Shown: positions 16,623 to 25,891 of the stretch, piece by piece
Layout: each line of letters begins with the position of its first letter
How positions within the stretch are numbered: position 1 is the stretch's first letter
Assembly (NCBI GenBank): GCA_019218315.1
Contig: JAHUUI010000006.1
Span: forward strand, 62,001-126,000
Reading direction: 5' to 3'
From: Cardiobacteriaceae bacterium TAE3-ERU3
GTDB taxonomy: Bacteria > Pseudomonadota > Gammaproteobacteria > Cardiobacteriales > Cardiobacteriaceae
DNA: 64,000 nucleotides
Notes under the pieces: model-generated
What the model was told of the DNA's origin: nothing
What the model saw: only the letters and a program-made list of their open reading frames with translations
The model's database searches: none
Program-made: the position numbers and the translations under genes

Positions 16623-17576
16623 ATGAAAAAAACACTATTGGCTCTCTTAATGACAAGTGCGATGACCACAGCACAAGCCGCAGAGACTTACCTGAATTTT
16701 GGCACTGGTGGCCAAAGTGGCGTCTATTACGTGGTGGGGCAAAGCGTATGTAAGCTGGTTAACCGCAACACCGCCAAGACAGGCGTGAAATGTAGCCCGT
16801 CAACTTCGGCCGGCTCTATTGCCAATTTACGCAGCATTGAAGCCGGGGAAAATCAGCTCGGTATGGCGCAGTCTGATTGGCAATATCATGCTTATAACGG
16901 CAGCAGCGAGTTTGCTGATGCAAAAAATGACAAATTGCGCGTGGTCTTTTCCGTCTATCCTGAATTGTTCTCAGTGATTGCGCGCAATGATGCCGGTATT
17001 GAGCATTTTGATGATTTAGCAGGTAAGCGCGTCAACGTTGCAGAGCCTGGCTCTGGCACGCGTGCAACAGCTGATCTTTTGATGGCTGAGAAAGGCTGGA
17101 CGACCGATGATTTTTCACTGGCATCGGAACTGAAAGGTTCGGAAGTGGCGGACGCGCTTTGTGACAATAACATTGATGCATTCTTCTACAACGCCGGCCA
17201 CCCAAGTGCAACAGTCGAATCAGCAGTAGCGGCTTGTCAGCCACAAATCGTGCCTGTTACTGGCGAATACGTAGACAGCTTGCTCGAAAAGCATCCCTAC
17301 TATGCCAAAGCAAGCGTCCCGGGTGGTCTCTATGGCGGCATGCCGGATGATGTGCCGACGTTTGCCGTGTATGCGACATTGGTCAGCTCGACTGATGTGC
17401 CGGATGAAGCCATTTACCAAACGGTCAAAGCGGTATTTGAAAACTTCGACCGCTTTAAAAAGCTCCATCCTGCGTTCGCTAATTTGACCCCACAGGATAT
17501 GCTGGAAAAGGGCGTGACAATCCCATTCCATCCCGGTGCTGAGCGCTACTACCGCGAGCAGGGCTGGATTGAATAA
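16623..17576 (+). CDS. TAXI family TRAP transporter solute-binding protein
   Basis: Periplasmic binding protein of 317 residues. A signal peptide (MKKTLLALLMTSAM, cleavage near AQA at 17-19) is followed by the TAXI N-terminus LNFGTGGQSGVYYVVGQSVC and by CSPSTSAGSIANLRSIEAGE, then LGMAQSDWQYHAYNG. GKRVNVAEPGSGTR near residue 140 is the ligand-loop region. Such receptors feed small carboxylates or amino acids to a TRAP permease, but no TRAP membrane subunit is nearby. The gene is flanked by two good terminators, so it is monocistronic. Two Cys pairs could form disulfides. Confidence 0.88.
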   Translation: MKKTLLALLMTSAMTTAQAAETYLNFGTGGQSGVYYVVGQSVCKLVNRNTAKTGVKCSPSTSAGSIANLRSIEAGENQLGMAQSDWQYHAYNGSSEFADAKNDKLRVVFSVYPELFSVIARNDAGIEHFDDLAGKRVNVAEPGSGTRATADLLMAEKGWTTDDFSLASELKGSEVADALCDNNIDAFFYNAGHPSATVESAVAACQPQIVPVTGEYVDSLLEKHPYYAKASVPGGLYGGMPDDVPTFAVYATLVSSTDVPDEAIYQTVKAVFENFDRFKKLHPAFANLTPQDMLEKGVTIPFHPGAERYYREQGWIE

Positions 17577-17599
17577 CTACCAAGTTCACGAGCTTGATG

Positions 17600-17630
17600 A
17601 GCCGGATGCAGAATATGCGTCCGGCTTTTT
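17600..17630 (+). terminator. Rho-independent terminator after the TAXI gene
   Basis: An 11-bp stem with one G-U pair (17600-17610 with 17616-17626), then five T. Confidence 0.9.
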
Positions 17631-17728
17631 ATTGGTGTAGGAGAAAGGCGACGACATATAGAGCAAGATATTGTTCTTGAATCTATATTTACTTATCTCA
17701 GTGGCCGATTTTGTGAAATGAAGTTGTA

Positions 17729-18529
17729 TTAATCAGCGAGGCCGTAGCGGCGCAAGGCATTGAGGATGCCGTTTTCTTCCAGTGGGCCAGTGCTGTCTTT
17801 CGCGGCGTTGCGGGCTTTTTCGTGACCATCACCCATCGCGACGCCGATGCCAACACCTTGCAGCATTTCGACATCGTTAAGCCCATCGCCAAAGGCCATG
17901 ACGTTTGCCATATCAATGTTGAGTGCATCACATACCGCTTCGATGCCGCGAATTTTGCTGCCGTCAGCTGGCAACATATCCATACCTTCTTTATGCCAGC
18001 GAATGGTTTGATAGTTTGCTGGCAGCATATTGTCGCGTATCTGCTGTTCGGCATCTGCTTCGCAGAATATCAGCATTTGATAGACGGGGTTGCTGTGGTG
18101 GTAGTCAGGGATTATTTCATATCTGCCAATGGTTGCTAAAGCACGGCGAACCACAGGCGTGTCCGCTGATACAGCCATATGCTCGTTGGCAATGAGCCCA
18201 TAAGCTATCCCCGCTTCATCGAGCTTGGCGATGACGGCGTTGAGGTCTTGCAGGTCAATTGGGTGGTCCGTTAGTGCTTTACCTTGATATTGATTGTATT
18301 GACCGTTGATGGTGACAAACAGCTCAATACCTTCGGCATCAATCAGGTTGCGGATTTTATCCGGCAGGGCGGCGAGTGTGCGCCCTGTAGCTATAGCGGG
18401 AATGATGCCGCGCTTTTTTAATTCACGGATGGCAGTGGCGACACTGCTTGGCAAAGTATCGGTTTCCTTGCGGTATAAGGTGCCGTCAATATCAAAAAAA
18501 ACAATACGTATATTGGCTTGTGTTGGCAT
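17729..18529 (-). CDS. HAD superfamily phosphatase, Cof/YbiV type
   Basis: Cytoplasmic Mg-dependent phosphatase of 266 residues. Motif I is VFFDIDGTLY (nucleophile Asp near residue 13), motif II is in AIATGRT, and motif IV is MAFGDGLNDVEML near residue 220, followed by GDGHEKARNAA. The large insertion between motifs II and III is the type IIB cap of Cof-like enzymes that act on sugar phosphates or FMN-like compounds. The true substrate cannot be read. It diverges from the proX-like gene. Confidence 0.87.
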   Translation of the reverse strand: MPTQANIRIVFFDIDGTLYRKETDTLPSSVATAIRELKKRGIIPAIATGRTLAALPDKIRNLIDAEGIELFVTINGQYNQYQGKALTDHPIDLQDLNAVIAKLDEAGIAYGLIANEHMAVSADTPVVRRALATIGRYEIIPDYHHSNPVYQMLIFCEADAEQQIRDNMLPANYQTIRWHKEGMDMLPADGSKIRGIEAVCDALNIDMANVMAFGDGLNDVEMLQGVGIGVAMGDGHEKARNAAKDSTGPLEENGILNALRRYGLAD

Positions 18530-18739
18530 AGATGTGCTCGATTGGAAAATGAAGGAGTAATCCGGTTGAGTTGCTTGGTTATGGCGTTTTCTGTTTTATG
18601 CCATAACAGCAGTAGCAGAGCAGTATGGCAAAGCACCAGCGTAAATTCAATGATGGATAAATAGGCGTTATAACGGTACATTGTTTTTATTTACCAATCA
18701 AAATTAGTATTTTAATTGAGATAAAAAAGATATCTTAGC

Positions 18740-18767
18740 TTGTTGATTTTATTTTATGTGTTACAGT
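18740..18767 (+). promoter_or_regulatory. Candidate sigma-70 promoter of proX-like gene
   Basis: TTGTTG, 16 bases, TACAGT, about 40 bases before the ATG. The remaining 18530-18739 stretch is AT-rich and holds no gene I can support. Confidence 0.45.
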
Positions 18768-18807
18768 AAGGATTGATGAATTTTTGACCATTAAATAGGG
18801 TGATTCC

Positions 18808-19836
18808 ATGAAAAAAATGCTACTTTCTTTAGTGTTGGGTGCAGCTGCTTGTGCTCAGGCTTATGCAGATGATGCCCAGTGTGAAGTAAATAAACCCGTG
18901 GTTTTCGCAGGGTTTGACTGGGACTCTATTGCTTTTCACAACAGCGTTGCACGCTATATCATTGAAGAAGGTTACGGCTGCGATACGGATGAAATCCCGG
19001 GTTCAACGATTCCTTTATTCAATGGTATGTTCCGCGGCAACGTCGATGTGGCAATGGAAATTTGGACGCAGGCTGTGGATCAGATGTGGCACGACGCAGT
19101 GGATCAAGGCGTGGTGAAAGAAGTTGGGGTTAATGTAGATGATGCAGTGCAGGCATTTTTTGTACCGCGCTATATGGTTGAGGGTGACGATGCCGTAGCG
19201 CCAGATTTGAAGAGCGTGGCTGATCTGCCCCAGTACGCCAAGTTATTTGCTGATCAGGAAGAGCCTGAGAAGGGGCGCTTCTATAACTGTGTACTCGGTT
19301 GGTCGTGTGAAAAAATCAATACAGCCAAGCTGCATGCTTATGGCATGGATGAAGATTTCGTCAATTTCCGCCCGGGGTCAGGCAATGCGGTTTCCTCAGC
19401 TGTGGAATCAGCATTACTGCGCAAAAAACCGATTTTATTCTATTACTGGACGCCATCATGGCTGATGGGCAAGTTTGGTGATCAGTTGGTGCGCATTGAA
19501 GAGCCGGCTTATGATGAAGCCGTGTGGGATAAGGTCATTGCGGCTACGGCTGATGATGGCGATCTTGCCAGCGTCAGTGAGGCAACTGCCTATCCTGATA
19601 CGCAGCTGGCAATCGGCGTCAACTCTCGCTTTACGGATAAAGCCCCGCAATTGACGGAGTTCCTCTCCAATTACCACACCAATAGCCAGATCGTTTCTGA
19701 AGCACTGGCCGATATGCAGGAAAACGATACGCGCGGTGAGGACATTGCCAAGCGTTTCCTGACTCAATACCCTGATGTATGGACGCAATGGGTACCTGTA
19801 GAGGTGGCTGAGCGTGTTCAGAATACTTTGAACTGA
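18808..19836 (+). CDS. proX: Glycine betaine/choline-type ABC substrate-binding protein
   Basis: Periplasmic binding protein of the ProX/OpuAC family, 342 residues. The signal peptide ends at AYA (residue 20). The mature protein has VVFAGFDWDSIAFHNSVARYI, LFNGMFRGNVDVAMEIWTQ and FRPGSGNAVSSAVESAL, and ILFYYWTPSWL near residue 215, whose Trp/Tyr residues fit the aromatic cage for quaternary ammonium ligands. Permease and ATPase genes follow after a 346-base gap holding a terminator, which would let the binding protein be made in excess. Import of a compatible solute such as betaine is likely; choline or carnitine is possible. Confidence 0.88.
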   Translation: MKKMLLSLVLGAAACAQAYADDAQCEVNKPVVFAGFDWDSIAFHNSVARYIIEEGYGCDTDEIPGSTIPLFNGMFRGNVDVAMEIWTQAVDQMWHDAVDQGVVKEVGVNVDDAVQAFFVPRYMVEGDDAVAPDLKSVADLPQYAKLFADQEEPEKGRFYNCVLGWSCEKINTAKLHAYGMDEDFVNFRPGSGNAVSSAVESALLRKKPILFYYWTPSWLMGKFGDQLVRIEEPAYDEAVWDKVIAATADDGDLASVSEATAYPDTQLAIGVNSRFTDKAPQLTEFLSNYHTNSQIVSEALADMQENDTRGEDIAKRFLTQYPDVWTQWVPVEVAERVQNTLN

Positions 19837-20182
19837 TGATTTTGTTTGAGTGAATAACGGTTGGGCTTGCGTCATGTATGGCGTAAGCCTGCCACTCAGG
19901 GTTGGCTGGTTATCGCTTGCCAGCCTTTTAGTATGATTTTTCTGTGCTGTGTTACGGCGTATTGACTTGATATTTATATTGTAAATTCGGCTATTTATAG
20001 TTTTGCATAAGCGTGTGCATTGCATGAGTGCGCTGTGACAACTTTGTGCCGTAACGATATAACCGCAACCTTATAAAAGATAAGAGACCATCTTGTGTGC
20101 TTAAGACTAAGCCTCACTTTGGCTTTTTCTCCGCAGTATTGTGGTTTTATAGGGTATTCACCAGCACACTTACGGAGTGACC
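19837..20182 (+). other. 346-base gap between proX and proW
   Basis: No coding gene is supported here. It holds the proX terminator (19904-19929), an upstream stem GGCTTGCG/CGTAAGCC near 19864-19889, and a short AGCC/GGCT stem followed by T (about 20110-20130) that could be an attenuator or the end of a small RNA before proW. Confidence 0.5.
19904..19929 (+). terminator. Terminator after proX
   Basis: GGCTGG/CCAGCC with a 10-base loop, then TTTT. Moderate strength; partial readthrough into proWV is likely. Confidence 0.65.
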
Positions 20183-21055
20183 ATGAACGATTTCTTTTTT
20201 AACATCGGCGACGCTATCCGCGATAACGTCAATGATGCTATCCGCTATTTGGTGATTAATTACGCTGATGGATTTGAGCAATTTTCCGGCTTTTTCATCA
20301 CTATTCTGATTGCCATTGAAAAGGGGCTACGCTGGGTGCCGGCCCCCGCACTTATTGCAATCATTATGGCGCTGGCTTTTGTCGCGAGCAGGCGTTGGCT
20401 GCTGAGTATCGGTGTTGGTGTGGGTATGTATCTCATCGGGTGTCTTGGCCTATGGGATCAGGCTTTGCAAACTATTGCCATTATGCTGGTGTCGATGCTG
20501 ATCTCGATCGGCTTTGGCTTGCCGCTGGGTATTCTTGCGGCACGCAGTAATGGGTTTCGCTCGGTGATGGCGCCGGTACTTGATCTGATGCAGACAATCC
20601 CGAGCTTTGTGTATCTCATTCCGGCTGCGATGTTGTTTGGGTTGGGAAAAATGCCAGCCATTCTCGCTACGGTGATTTATGCGACACCGCCGCTGATTCG
20701 CTTGGTTGATCTTGGCATCCGTGGTGTAGATAAGGAAGTTGTTGAAGCGAGCCGAGCTTTTGGCGCGACGCGCTGGCAAGTGCTTTCAGGTGTGCAGTTC
20801 CCGCTGGCTATGCCGTCGATCATGCAGGGTATTAACCAGACGATGATGATGGCGCTGGCAATGGTTGTGGTCGCATCGATGATCGGTGCACGCGGATTGG
20901 GCGAGACGGTCTTGCTTGGTTTGCAGCGTAATGATGCAGGGCAGGGCTTGATTGGCGGTATTGCCATCGTGATTTTGGCGATTGTCTTTGACCGTATCAC
21001 GCAAGCAGCCGGCACTCGGGCACAAGCACACCATCAAGTCAGCAAGGGGCAATGA
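20183..21055 (+). CDS. proW: Betaine-type ABC transporter permease
   Basis: Inner-membrane permease of 290 residues with about six to seven hydrophobic segments, ProW/OpuAB family. The cytoplasmic EAA loop that contacts the ATPase reads EVVEASRAFGATRWQVLSGV near residue 190. DLMQTIPSFVYLIPAAMLFG is the conserved helix preceding it. I choose the ATG at 20183 with GGAG six bases before; a GTG two codons earlier is possible. The ATPase gene starts one base after its stop. Confidence 0.92.
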   Translation: MNDFFFNIGDAIRDNVNDAIRYLVINYADGFEQFSGFFITILIAIEKGLRWVPAPALIAIIMALAFVASRRWLLSIGVGVGMYLIGCLGLWDQALQTIAIMLVSMLISIGFGLPLGILAARSNGFRSVMAPVLDLMQTIPSFVYLIPAAMLFGLGKMPAILATVIYATPPLIRLVDLGIRGVDKEVVEASRAFGATRWQVLSGVQFPLAMPSIMQGINQTMMMALAMVVVASMIGARGLGETVLLGLQRNDAGQGLIGGIAIVILAIVFDRITQAAGTRAQAHHQVSKGQ

Positions 21056-21056
21056 G

Positions 21057-22229
21057 ATGAGCAAGATTGAAGTCAAACACGTATCCAAAATATTTGGCGC
21101 CAACCCTCAGCAGGCATTAAAGAAAGTAGAAAATGGGGTTGGCAAGCAAGAGCTGATGGCTCAGCACAGTCACGCCTTGGGGCTTTTCGATATTAATTTG
21201 AGTATTGAAGCTGGTGAGATATTCGTCATTATGGGCTTATCTGGCTCAGGGAAATCCACACTGATTCGCCATTTTAACCGCTTGATTGAGCCGACGGCTG
21301 GGCAGATTATTGTTGATGGTGAAGACGTCACAGCGATGAATAAGGCCAAGTTGCGCGAATTTCGCCGCCGCACCATGAGCATGGTTTTCCAGCATTTTGG
21401 GCTGATGCCGCACCGCAGTGTACTTGATAATGTTGCTTATGGGCGCAAAGTTCGTGGTGAGAGTAAAGCTGAAGCACAAGAGAATGCTAAAAAGTGGCTG
21501 GAGCTGGTCGGCTTGGCAGGATTTGAAGGGCAGTATCCGTCGCAGCTTTCTGGCGGTCAGCAGCAGCGCGTTGGGCTAGCGCGAGCACTCGCTTCGGATA
21601 GTGATATTTTGCTCATGGATGAAGCTTTTTCAGCGCTTGATCCGTTAATTCGTTCGCAGATGCAGGAGCAGCTACTGGAGTTGCAGGAGCAGCTGCATAA
21701 AACCATCGTCTTTATTACTCACGATCTCGCTGAAGCATTGCGTATTGGCTCTCGGATTGCCATTTTGCGCGATGGCCAGGTCGAGCAAGTTGGTACACCC
21801 GAAGATATTTTGCTTAATCCGGCTAATGAGCACATTCGTGAATTCGTCAAAGATGTGAATCGTGCCAGTGTGCTTAATGTCGAAGCTGTGATGCGTAGCC
21901 CAAGAATTTATATTGATGAAATGCCTGTAGTAGAGGCGCTGCAAAAAATTCGCGAGCGTGGTTTGCGCTGGGCATGGGTCAAGCGTGGTGAAAATTGGCA
22001 GGGGCTGATTACAGAGAAGCAGCTTGAAACTGCAATAGAGCTTGGCAGTACAGCCAGCTTGGCTGAAATAGCGACCAAGCCAGCCAGTGTACGCGGCCAT
22101 AACAGTATTGAAGAGCTATTGCCGATGGCTGTTGGCAATCAGTTTCCGGTGCCGGTGGTTGATGAGGATGGCCGCTTGAGTGGCGTTGTCGATCCGCAGG
22201 AAGTGGCAACATTAATTAACCGCTCCTGA
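21057..22229 (+). CDS. proV: Betaine-type ABC transporter ATPase with CBS pair
   Basis: ATP-binding subunit of 390 residues, ProV family. It has Walker A GLSGSGKST near residue 62, the Q-loop VFQHFGLMPHR, signature LSGGQQQR near 165, Walker B ILLMDEAFSALDPL and the switch ITHDLAEA. After residue 275 there are two CBS-like units, through VLNVEAVMRSPRIYID and FPVPVVDEDGRLSGVVD. In ProV/OpuA such domains sense ionic strength or cyclic nucleotides. The protein extends from the ATG at 21057; the open frame upstream lies inside proW. Confidence 0.95.
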   Translation: MSKIEVKHVSKIFGANPQQALKKVENGVGKQELMAQHSHALGLFDINLSIEAGEIFVIMGLSGSGKSTLIRHFNRLIEPTAGQIIVDGEDVTAMNKAKLREFRRRTMSMVFQHFGLMPHRSVLDNVAYGRKVRGESKAEAQENAKKWLELVGLAGFEGQYPSQLSGGQQQRVGLARALASDSDILLMDEAFSALDPLIRSQMQEQLLELQEQLHKTIVFITHDLAEALRIGSRIAILRDGQVEQVGTPEDILLNPANEHIREFVKDVNRASVLNVEAVMRSPRIYIDEMPVVEALQKIRERGLRWAWVKRGENWQGLITEKQLETAIELGSTASLAEIATKPASVRGHNSIEELLPMAVGNQFPVPVVDEDGRLSGVVDPQEVATLINRS

Positions 22230-22310
22230 TACACAGTCCGTATAGCAGCTTTTATCTCTGATGGATGAGTGTAATTCTTATAGAATGCACTTTTCGCTTT
22301 GGAGAAGATC

Positions 22311-23300
22311 ATGCAGAAAATGGTTCCGGGTTTAGTGATCGTTACGGTGATGGCTGCGCTGTCCATGGTGGCTGCAAAGCTGATTGGGCATTCGCTAAGC
22401 CCGCTGCTGGTGGCAATTGTACTGGGCATGATTTTGGGCAATACACTATACCCACGCTACGCTGCACCGTGTAGTAGCGGAGTGGAATTTGCCAAGAAGC
22501 GTATTCTGCGTACGGCGATCGTGCTGTACGGCTTTCGCCTTACTTTTGCTCAAGTTGCCCATTTGGGCTGGGCAGTGTTACTGCTTGATATTGTGATGGT
22601 CTTTGCGACGTTTATGCTGGCCCTATGGCTAGGGCGGCGCTTTTTCGGGCTGGATCGGGATACTTCTGCATTGATCGGCGCAGGTTCGGCAATTTGTGGT
22701 GCGGCAGCTGTGCTGGCGGTCGAGCCGGTACTCAAGTCACCAGCGTATAAAGTATCGGTAGCAGTCGCTACAGTGGTACTGTTCGGCACGATTGCGATGC
22801 TGCTTTATCCATTGTTGTATTCGCTCGGTGTATTGCCGTTTTCAGCGGATGTATTCGGGGTCTATATCGGTGCGTCAGTGCATGAAGTGGCGCAAGTGGT
22901 TGCTGCGGGCGGAGTGATCTCACCTGAAGTAGCAGATACAGCAGTACTGACCAAAATGGCTCGCGTTATGTTGCTTGCTCCGTTTTTACTGTTCCTCTCA
23001 TGGATGATTGCTAAGTCCAATGGTGGCGCTAAGGAAAAAGCGCGTATCCAAGTGCCGTGGTTTGCACTGTGGTTCATTGTGATGATTGGCGTCAATTCCC
23101 TGCATGTTTTGCCCGAGGCACTGGTCGGCGCATTGGTGTGGATTGATACCTTGCTCCTCACCATGGCGATGGCTGCGCTGGGGCTCACCACGCGCTTCAA
23201 AGAAATGGCAACGGTTGGTGCTGCGCCATTTGCGTTAGCATCGTGTTTGTTTGCGTGGCTCGTCATCGGTGGCGGAGTCTTGACGTGGCTGTTTGTGTGA
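22311..23300 (+). CDS. YeiH/UPF0324 family putative sulfate exporter
   Basis: Integral membrane protein of 329 residues with about ten hydrophobic segments. Family features are LVAIVLGMILGNTLYP near residue 30, the GVEFAKKRILRTAIVLYGFRL segment (shown in part: KKRILRTAIVLYG), GAGSAICGAAAVLA near residue 125, and ASVHEVAQVVAAG near 190. The YeiH family is often annotated as a sulfate exporter on indirect grounds, so the substrate is unsure. The start is the ATG at 22311 after GGAGAAG. The AEC permease gene begins seven bases after its stop. Confidence 0.85.
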   Translation: MQKMVPGLVIVTVMAALSMVAAKLIGHSLSPLLVAIVLGMILGNTLYPRYAAPCSSGVEFAKKRILRTAIVLYGFRLTFAQVAHLGWAVLLLDIVMVFATFMLALWLGRRFFGLDRDTSALIGAGSAICGAAAVLAVEPVLKSPAYKVSVAVATVVLFGTIAMLLYPLLYSLGVLPFSADVFGVYIGASVHEVAQVVAAGGVISPEVADTAVLTKMARVMLLAPFLLFLSWMIAKSNGGAKEKARIQVPWFALWFIVMIGVNSLHVLPEALVGALVWIDTLLLTMAMAALGLTTRFKEMATVGAAPFALASCLFAWLVIGGGVLTWLFV

Positions 23301-23307
23301 GCCAGAA

Positions 23308-24258
23308 ATGAGCGAGTTCATCCGTGCTTTGGGCTTTTCAGTCAGTATCATTGCGCCAATTTTTGCGTTGATCTTGCTTGGTTGGTGGTTTAGGCGTCGT
23401 GATGAAATGCCACCATCATTAGTGACGGGGCTGAATTTGCTGCTATTTCGTTATGCTTTGCCCGCGCTACTGTTTTTCAGCGTACTCAATAATGAAGTAG
23501 AAATCTCCACCCAATGGCGTGCGATAGCTGCTGGTTATATCGCGGTATTGTTGCTTTATTTTGGTGCAAGCTGGTGGGGTAAGCGCCATATTGTGCGCAG
23601 TGCGGATCGTAGTGTATTTATTCAAGGCGTATTTCGCGGCAATTTGATCATCGTTGGGCTGGCACTGGCGACAGCTGTTTATGGTAATGATGGCGCGGGT
23701 ATCGGTGCAGTAGTCGGCGGATCAATTGCTTTTTTGCTCAATATTTTGGCGGTGCTGTGCTTGCTGCAAGATGATGATGCACGACCAAGTTTGAGGCAGT
23801 GGGGTGGCAGATTTTTGCGCAATCCACTGATGGTCGCCATCACACTGGCGTTGATCGTCAAGGGCATTGGTATTCACCTGCCGGAAGTGGTGCTGCGCTT
23901 TGGTGATTATTTCACGCGCATGACTTTGCCACTGGCGCTGCTGTGTACTGGCGCGACGTTTGACCTGCGTGGTGTACTCGGTGCCGATAAGTTGGCGTGG
24001 TTGGCGAGCATCGGGCGGATGATTATCTCGCCATTGCTGTTTGTCGGCATTGGTCTGCTGCTCGGTGTGCGCGGTCAAGATTTAGGAATTTTGTTCTTGA
24101 TGGGGGCTGCGCCTGCGGCAACTGCCGGTTATGTCATGGCAAAGGCGATGGGCGGCAATGATGTGATGGCGGCGAATATCATCGCCATCACCACAGCCGG
24201 CGCGTTACTTCTGCTTGCACCGACCATGGCGGTATTGCATATGCTTGGCTGGATGTAA
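23308..24258 (+). CDS. AEC family transporter (auxin efflux carrier type)
   Basis: A 316-residue inner-membrane protein with about ten hydrophobic helices split by a charged loop. It shows ILLGWWFRRRDEMPPSLVTG near the N-terminus, FRGNLIIVGLALATAVYG near residue 110, RNPLMVAITLALIVKG near 170, and FLMGAAPAATAGYVMAKAMGG near 265. Bacterial AEC members move malate, malonate or other carboxylates. It is seven bases after the YeiH-like gene and so probably co-transcribed. I chose the ATG at 23308 because an upstream codon would overlap the previous gene without an RBS. Confidence 0.85.
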   Translation: MSEFIRALGFSVSIIAPIFALILLGWWFRRRDEMPPSLVTGLNLLLFRYALPALLFFSVLNNEVEISTQWRAIAAGYIAVLLLYFGASWWGKRHIVRSADRSVFIQGVFRGNLIIVGLALATAVYGNDGAGIGAVVGGSIAFLLNILAVLCLLQDDDARPSLRQWGGRFLRNPLMVAITLALIVKGIGIHLPEVVLRFGDYFTRMTLPLALLCTGATFDLRGVLGADKLAWLASIGRMIISPLLFVGIGLLLGVRGQDLGILFLMGAAPAATAGYVMAKAMGGNDVMAANIIAITTAGALLLLAPTMAVLHMLGWM

Positions 24259-24491
24259 CTAGAACAGCGATCATGGCTTTATAGCACGTGCGATGAATGT
24301 GATTTTCTCCTTCGCTCGAGCTTGCTTGAAATGAATTCTGACTCTGAATTGTTTCGTGACTACTCTTTATGCTACATTTAATTTAACGAAATGCTAATGT
24401 TTGCTGCGCTTCTTTCTTTGAAGCAAGAGCAAAGAAGGCTTTTGATCGTTAGGTTGCAAATGCACCATCATTCACCAGGGAGAAATATTGT

Positions 24492-25724
24492 ATGAAGATC
24501 AAACTTTGGCAGCAGATTCTGATTGGTCTGATTCTTGGCGTTATCGTCGGTAGTATCGCAGGGCAAGGTGTTCTAACAGACGAGATTCTTAAACCTATTG
24601 GCACGCTGTTTATTAATCTGATCAAAATGCTCGTTATTCCGCTTATTTTCTTTTCTCTGGTGGTTGGGATCATCAGTATGGGCAATGACGTCAAGCGGAT
24701 TGGGCGTATCGGCGGGGCAACGTTCACTTTATATCTAGTCACTACAGCCTTTGCCATCACTATTGGCTTACTTATTGCCAATTTGCTTTCACCTGGAGAT
24801 GGGCTTTCCATTCCAATCCCGGAAATTGGTTCGCATGATGGCGAGCAGCCAGGGACGTTACTCGGCAACTTTATGAATACTTTGGTTGGTATTGTGCCTG
24901 CTAATCCGATTAGTGCGCTTTCCAGCGGCAGTATTTTGCAAGTGATTTTCTTTGCCGTGATGTTTGGCATTGCGATTAATATCACAGGTGAAAAGGCTGA
25001 GCCTTTGCGTGGCTTTTTCAATGCCGGTGCTGAAGTTATGTATACCTTGACCCATATCGTCATGAAAGTTGCGCCTATTGGTGTGTTTGCATTGATGGCA
25101 TGGGTTGCAGGTAAGTTTGGCCTCAGCGTATTGCTGCCACTGCTCAAGGTGATTATTGCTGTATATATCGCCTGTATTGTTCACGTTTTGATCGTTATCA
25201 GTGGTGGCGTCAAATTGTTGGGGCGTTTGTCTCCGGTGCGTTTTCTCAAAGATATGATTGAGCCCTTTAGTTTTGCATTTGTCTCGACCAGTAGCTCTGG
25301 TACGTTGCCGTTATCAATTGCTGCGGTGACAGATAAGCTGGGTGTTTCAAAGCGCATCGCCAACTTTGTTTTGCCACTTGGTGCGACGATTAATATGGAT
25401 GGTACAGCTATCTATCAAGGTGTTTGCGCAGTGTTCATTGCTCAGGCATATGGTATTGATCTCAGTATGGCGCAATATGTCACGATTATCTTTACCTGTA
25501 CTTTGGCTTCTATTGGTACAGCTGGTGTTCCGGGGGCCGGGTTGATTATGTTGTCAATGGTACTCAGTAGTGCAGGGCTGCCTTTGGACGGATTGGCCAT
25601 GGTTGCAGGTATTGACCGTATCCTTGACATGGCGCGTACCAGCGTCAATGTACTTGGAGATTGCATGGTAGCGCTGATCATTGGTCGCCGTGAAAATGAG
25701 GTTGAAAATACACAAGCTGTTTAA
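24492..25724 (+). CDS. Dicarboxylate/amino acid:cation symporter (DAACS family)
   Basis: Inner-membrane symporter of 410 residues, the usual length. The serine-rich re-entrant loop is FVSTSSSGTLPLSI near residue 260. The signature NFVLPLGATINMDGTAIYQG follows near 295, and the last conserved block is GVPGAGLIMLSMVLSSAG with DRILDMARTSVNVLGD (substrate Asp/Arg). Members carry glutamate, aspartate, serine/threonine or C4-dicarboxylates with Na+ or H+. Which one cannot be said. RBS is AGGGAG. Transcribed alone; the 233-base gap before it holds no gene. Confidence 0.93.
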   Translation: MKIKLWQQILIGLILGVIVGSIAGQGVLTDEILKPIGTLFINLIKMLVIPLIFFSLVVGIISMGNDVKRIGRIGGATFTLYLVTTAFAITIGLLIANLLSPGDGLSIPIPEIGSHDGEQPGTLLGNFMNTLVGIVPANPISALSSGSILQVIFFAVMFGIAINITGEKAEPLRGFFNAGAEVMYTLTHIVMKVAPIGVFALMAWVAGKFGLSVLLPLLKVIIAVYIACIVHVLIVISGGVKLLGRLSPVRFLKDMIEPFSFAFVSTSSSGTLPLSIAAVTDKLGVSKRIANFVLPLGATINMDGTAIYQGVCAVFIAQAYGIDLSMAQYVTIIFTCTLASIGTAGVPGAGLIMLSMVLSSAGLPLDGLAMVAGIDRILDMARTSVNVLGDCMVALIIGRRENEVENTQAV

Positions 25725-25832
25725 GCCTGAAAAGTAGTTTTGGAATTGTCATGTAACGCTAAAACAATGCGTTATATTCTGTAACTGCTTTATCAATAAT
25801 CTTCTATCATTGGTTTCAGCTGATGAATAAAT

Positions 25833-25866
25833 AAAAAAGCAGGTGCGTTGAGCACCTGCTTTTTTA
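25833..25866. terminator. Bidirectional terminator between symporter and ppc
   Basis: Perfect 12-bp stem AAAAGCAGGTGC/GCACCTGCTTTT with a 5-base loop and T-runs on both strands; it serves the converging symporter and ppc genes. Confidence 0.93.
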
Positions 25867-25891
25867 TTACGCTATAAACGTGGCGAGTTAA

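Noticed and set aside
20110-20130. Small RNA ending before proW
   Set aside because: The AGCC/GGCT stem is only four to five base pairs; too weak to call a gene or a definite terminator.
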